This document shows, in pieces, positions 32,069 through 33,503 of a stretch of 33,503 nucleotides of DNA. The position numbers were made by a program, and so were the translations under genes. How positions within the stretch are numbered: the first letter of the stretch is position 1; each line of letters starts with the position of its first letter. The stretch spans positions 1 to 33,503 of the forward strand of contig JAHEXX010000009.1 of the NCBI GenBank assembly GCA_023251895.1. The letters run 5' to 3'. The DNA is from a bacterium (lineage in GTDB: Bacteria > Actinomycetota > UBA4738 > HRBIN12). The notes under the pieces were generated by a model. That model saw only the letters and a list, made by a program, of their open reading frames with translations. It had not been told where the DNA came from and did no database searches.

Positions 32069-32677
32069 CTACGGCTTCGAGTAGTCACGGGGATCGGCGA
32101 CGGCCCGGTAGTCCTCGCCATCAAGCCAGTGGCACCAGACCCGCCGTCCCGGAACGCCGAGGCGTTGGGAGTGGCTCCGGGAAGCCGACCAGGCGGCAAC
32201 TTCGCAACGCGGGAACGGCCGACCGTCCATAGCAAGTACGGCTTCGAGACCGGGTCGCAGATCCGTGTCCGTGGACATGATGACCCCGACCTCGTACTCG
32301 CCCCGGACGGCCATGACGACGAAATCGATGGCCAGAGCGACATCGATGCCCTTCTCCTCGGGCCGCCCCATCGGCCAGTCGCGCGGGTAGCGAAGGGGCC
32401 GAGTGAAGACGCTGACCTCTGGCAGTCTCCGCCATGCCCGGCTCTGGCGTTCGACGATGCGGTGTCCGGCAGGGTCCTTCCTGCGCTCCGGCTGTCCCCG
32501 ATAGACCCGCACCGCCGTGAGCTCCCCTCCGAGGTCACGCTTGTTGGTGATGAGGTTCCCCAGCGCCAACGGGTCGATCTGCCCCTCCACCGGGTGAGCG
32601 TTGGGCTCGAAGAAGGCCGATCGGGCACTCATGTAGACGTTCTGGTAATCGACGAAGAGCACGACGCGTGCCGCCAC
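32069..32677 (-). CDS. NYN-domain (LabA/DUF88-like) predicted ribonuclease
   Basis: A 202-residue protein. The NYN fold, related to PIN, is marked by VVLFVDYQNVY (D10 and N13), EEKGIDVALAIDFV (D112 and D118) and GVIMSTDTDLRPGLEAV (D137 and D139), the acidic cluster that would bind metal. The C-terminal VWCHWLDGEDYRAVADPRDYSKP is typical of one stand-alone NYN subgroup. Family members are thought to act on RNA, but no target is known here. The GTG at 32677 has no clear Shine-Dalgarno. A strong hairpin lies 50 bp upstream. Confidence 0.82.
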   Translation of the reverse strand: MAARVVLFVDYQNVYMSARSAFFEPNAHPVEGQIDPLALGNLITNKRDLGGELTAVRVYRGQPERRKDPAGHRIVERQSRAWRRLPEVSVFTRPLRYPRDWPMGRPEEKGIDVALAIDFVVMAVRGEYEVGVIMSTDTDLRPGLEAVLAMDGRPFPRCEVAAWSASRSHSQRLGVPGRRVWCHWLDGEDYRAVADPRDYSKP

Positions 32678-32727
32678 GATCGAGGGACCCTAGCGCGAGG
32701 CAGTGACACGAAGACCCAAAGAGTAAT

Positions 32728-32764
32728 CCCCGCCAGGGCGGGCCCTCGGGCCCGCAGGGCGGGG
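32728..32764. repeat. Extended G+C-rich hairpin upstream of the NYN gene, IS200/IS605-end-like
   Basis: The outer arms CCCCGCC (32728-32734) and GGCGGGG (32758-32764) enclose perfect inner arms 32738-32745 and 32748-32755, with a small internal loop. AATCCCC before and GGGGAG after the stem resemble right ends of IS200/IS605-type (TnpB-carrying) elements. No transposase gene is present, so it could be a remnant, a solo end or a structured RNA. The rest of the 225-bp gap holds only the amidohydrolase Shine-Dalgarno. Confidence 0.5.
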
Positions 32765-32902
32765 AGCATTGGCATCAGTGTAGCCACCGTTCGAGTGGGT
32801 CACAATGACCTGCGTCACACGGTCGGGCTCACGCGCCACTTCTGGACGGATGAGGTGTCCCGTGCGGGAGACTGTCGCTCCGGGATCGAAGGAGGCGCCA
32901 GG

Positions 32903-33503
32903 GTGGCTGGCAAGGCACCCAACCTGCTGCTCGTCAACGCTCGCGTCCACACGATGGACGAGGACCGACCGCGGGCCGAGGCCGTGGGCGTCGCCGGCGA
33001 CCGGATCGTCTGGGTTGGGAGCGATGACGAGGCACGGGGGCTCGCGGCCGCCGGAGCCGAGGTCATCGATGCGCGGGGTCGGCTGGTTCTCCCCGGGTTC
33101 GTGGACTCCCACAACCACGTTCGCCTCGGCTCGAACCCGCTCGAGGTGAACCTCGCCGGCGCGACGACCCTCGATGAGCTGAGGGAGCGGGTCCGCGACC
33201 ATGCCGATGCCCACCCCGAGCAGACCTGGATCGAGGGCGCCGGCTGGAACTACTCGGCGATGCCCGGCGGGCGACTGCCCACCTGGGAGGATCTCGAGGG
33301 CCTCACCGGTGGCCGGCCCGCGTTCCTGTTCTCCTACGACGTCCACAACGTCTGGATGAACCGCGAGGCGATGACGGCGTTCGGCATCTCGCGCGACACG
33401 GAGACGTTGCCCTTCGGCCACGTCGAGAAGGATCCCTCCACCGGAGAGCCCACCGGGTTCGTGACCGGGTTCGCGGTGATGGGAATCTCGCGCAAGGGAC
33501 AGG
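32903..33503 (+). CDS. Amidohydrolase-family protein (YtcJ-like), cut by right edge
   Basis: The first 200 codons of a metal-dependent hydrolase. NLLLVNARVHTMDEDRPRAEAV and GDRIVWVGSDDE form the typical N-terminal beta-sandwich, and VLPGFVDSHNHVRLG carries the first metal-binding H-x-H (H70 and H72). WIEGAGWNYSAMPGGRLPTWEDL is characteristic of the YtcJ/exoenzyme-regulatory-like subgroup. AAGGAGG (32889-32895) lies seven bases before the GTG at 32903. The remaining metal ligands lie beyond the window, so activity cannot be judged. Confidence 0.88.
   Translation, partial: MAGKAPNLLLVNARVHTMDEDRPRAEAVGVAGDRIVWVGSDDEARGLAAAGAEVIDARGRLVLPGFVDSHNHVRLGSNPLEVNLAGATTLDELRERVRDHADAHPEQTWIEGAGWNYSAMPGGRLPTWEDLEGLTGGRPAFLFSYDVHNVWMNREAMTAFGISRDTETLPFGHVEKDPSTGEPTGFVTGFAVMGISRKGQ

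Noticed and set aside
32690-33421. A 243-codon minus-strand frame opposite the amidohydrolase
   Set aside because: The plus-strand frame has the amidohydrolase motifs and a good Shine-Dalgarno; the minus frame has none.
1-33503. tRNA, rRNA or CRISPR arrays
   Set aside because: No cloverleaf with a GTTCRAAYC-type arm, no rRNA stretch and no regularly spaced repeats were seen in the intergenic regions, all of which are under 300 bp.

Overview
The window is high-G+C DNA with dense, tightly packed genes, many GTG starts and frequent 4-bp start/stop overlaps. A deazaflavin (F420)-type nitroreductase homologue, a DUF929 plus VKOR pair, DUF2089, RES/Xre and PIN/RHH toxin-antitoxin pairs and two zinc-ribbon/cyclase/AAA/TPR giant proteins suggest an uncultured actinobacterial lineage, with a Chloroflexota relative the main alternative. 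No rRNA, tRNA or CRISPR was seen.

Layout. 1-2.6 kb: a membrane-anchored CxxCH haem-binding protein, a YbaK-type editing deacylase, and a DUF929 thioredoxin-like/VKOR disulfide pair. 2.6-8.2 kb: a complete peptide-type ABC importer operon on the minus strand (Tat-lipoprotein binding protein, two permeases, two ATPases). 8.3-12.4 kb: a VOC protein, a class I/II aminotransferase, an amidase and a ureohydrolase. With the importer these could form a peptide/amide nitrogen-salvage block, which is an inference. 12.5-15.7 kb: two small conserved-looking proteins, an M15 peptidase, a c-di-GMP-I (GEMM) riboswitch in front of an unrecognised secreted protein, a 98-aa protein and a secreted cupredoxin.

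15.9-21.6 kb, minus strand: cyclase/ATPase/TPR regulator 1, preceded by a redox cassette of a small membrane protein, ApbE and a NOX/ferric-reductase-like membrane haem protein. 21.7-25.0 kb: GNAT, deazaflavin-type oxidoreductase, lytic transglycosylase lipoprotein and soluble transhydrogenase SthA. 25.1-27.4 kb, plus strand: a DUF2089 regulator with a secreted/membrane partner, then an Xre/RES toxin-antitoxin operon with a visible promoter and a three-half-site operator. 27.6-31.1 kb: cyclase/ATPase/TPR regulator 2, bracketed by two direct copies of a 74-bp palindromic element. 31.3-32.7 kb: a RHH/PIN toxin-antitoxin pair and a NYN-domain protein with a strong upstream hairpin resembling an IS200/IS605 end. 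The right edge cuts an amidohydrolase.

The most notable items are the c-di-GMP riboswitch on an orphan secreted protein, the twin palindromic elements around cyclase 2, the ApbE/NOX-like cassette without a visible flavinylation target, and the operator of the RES/Xre pair. All calls come from reading the sequence; no database search was run.
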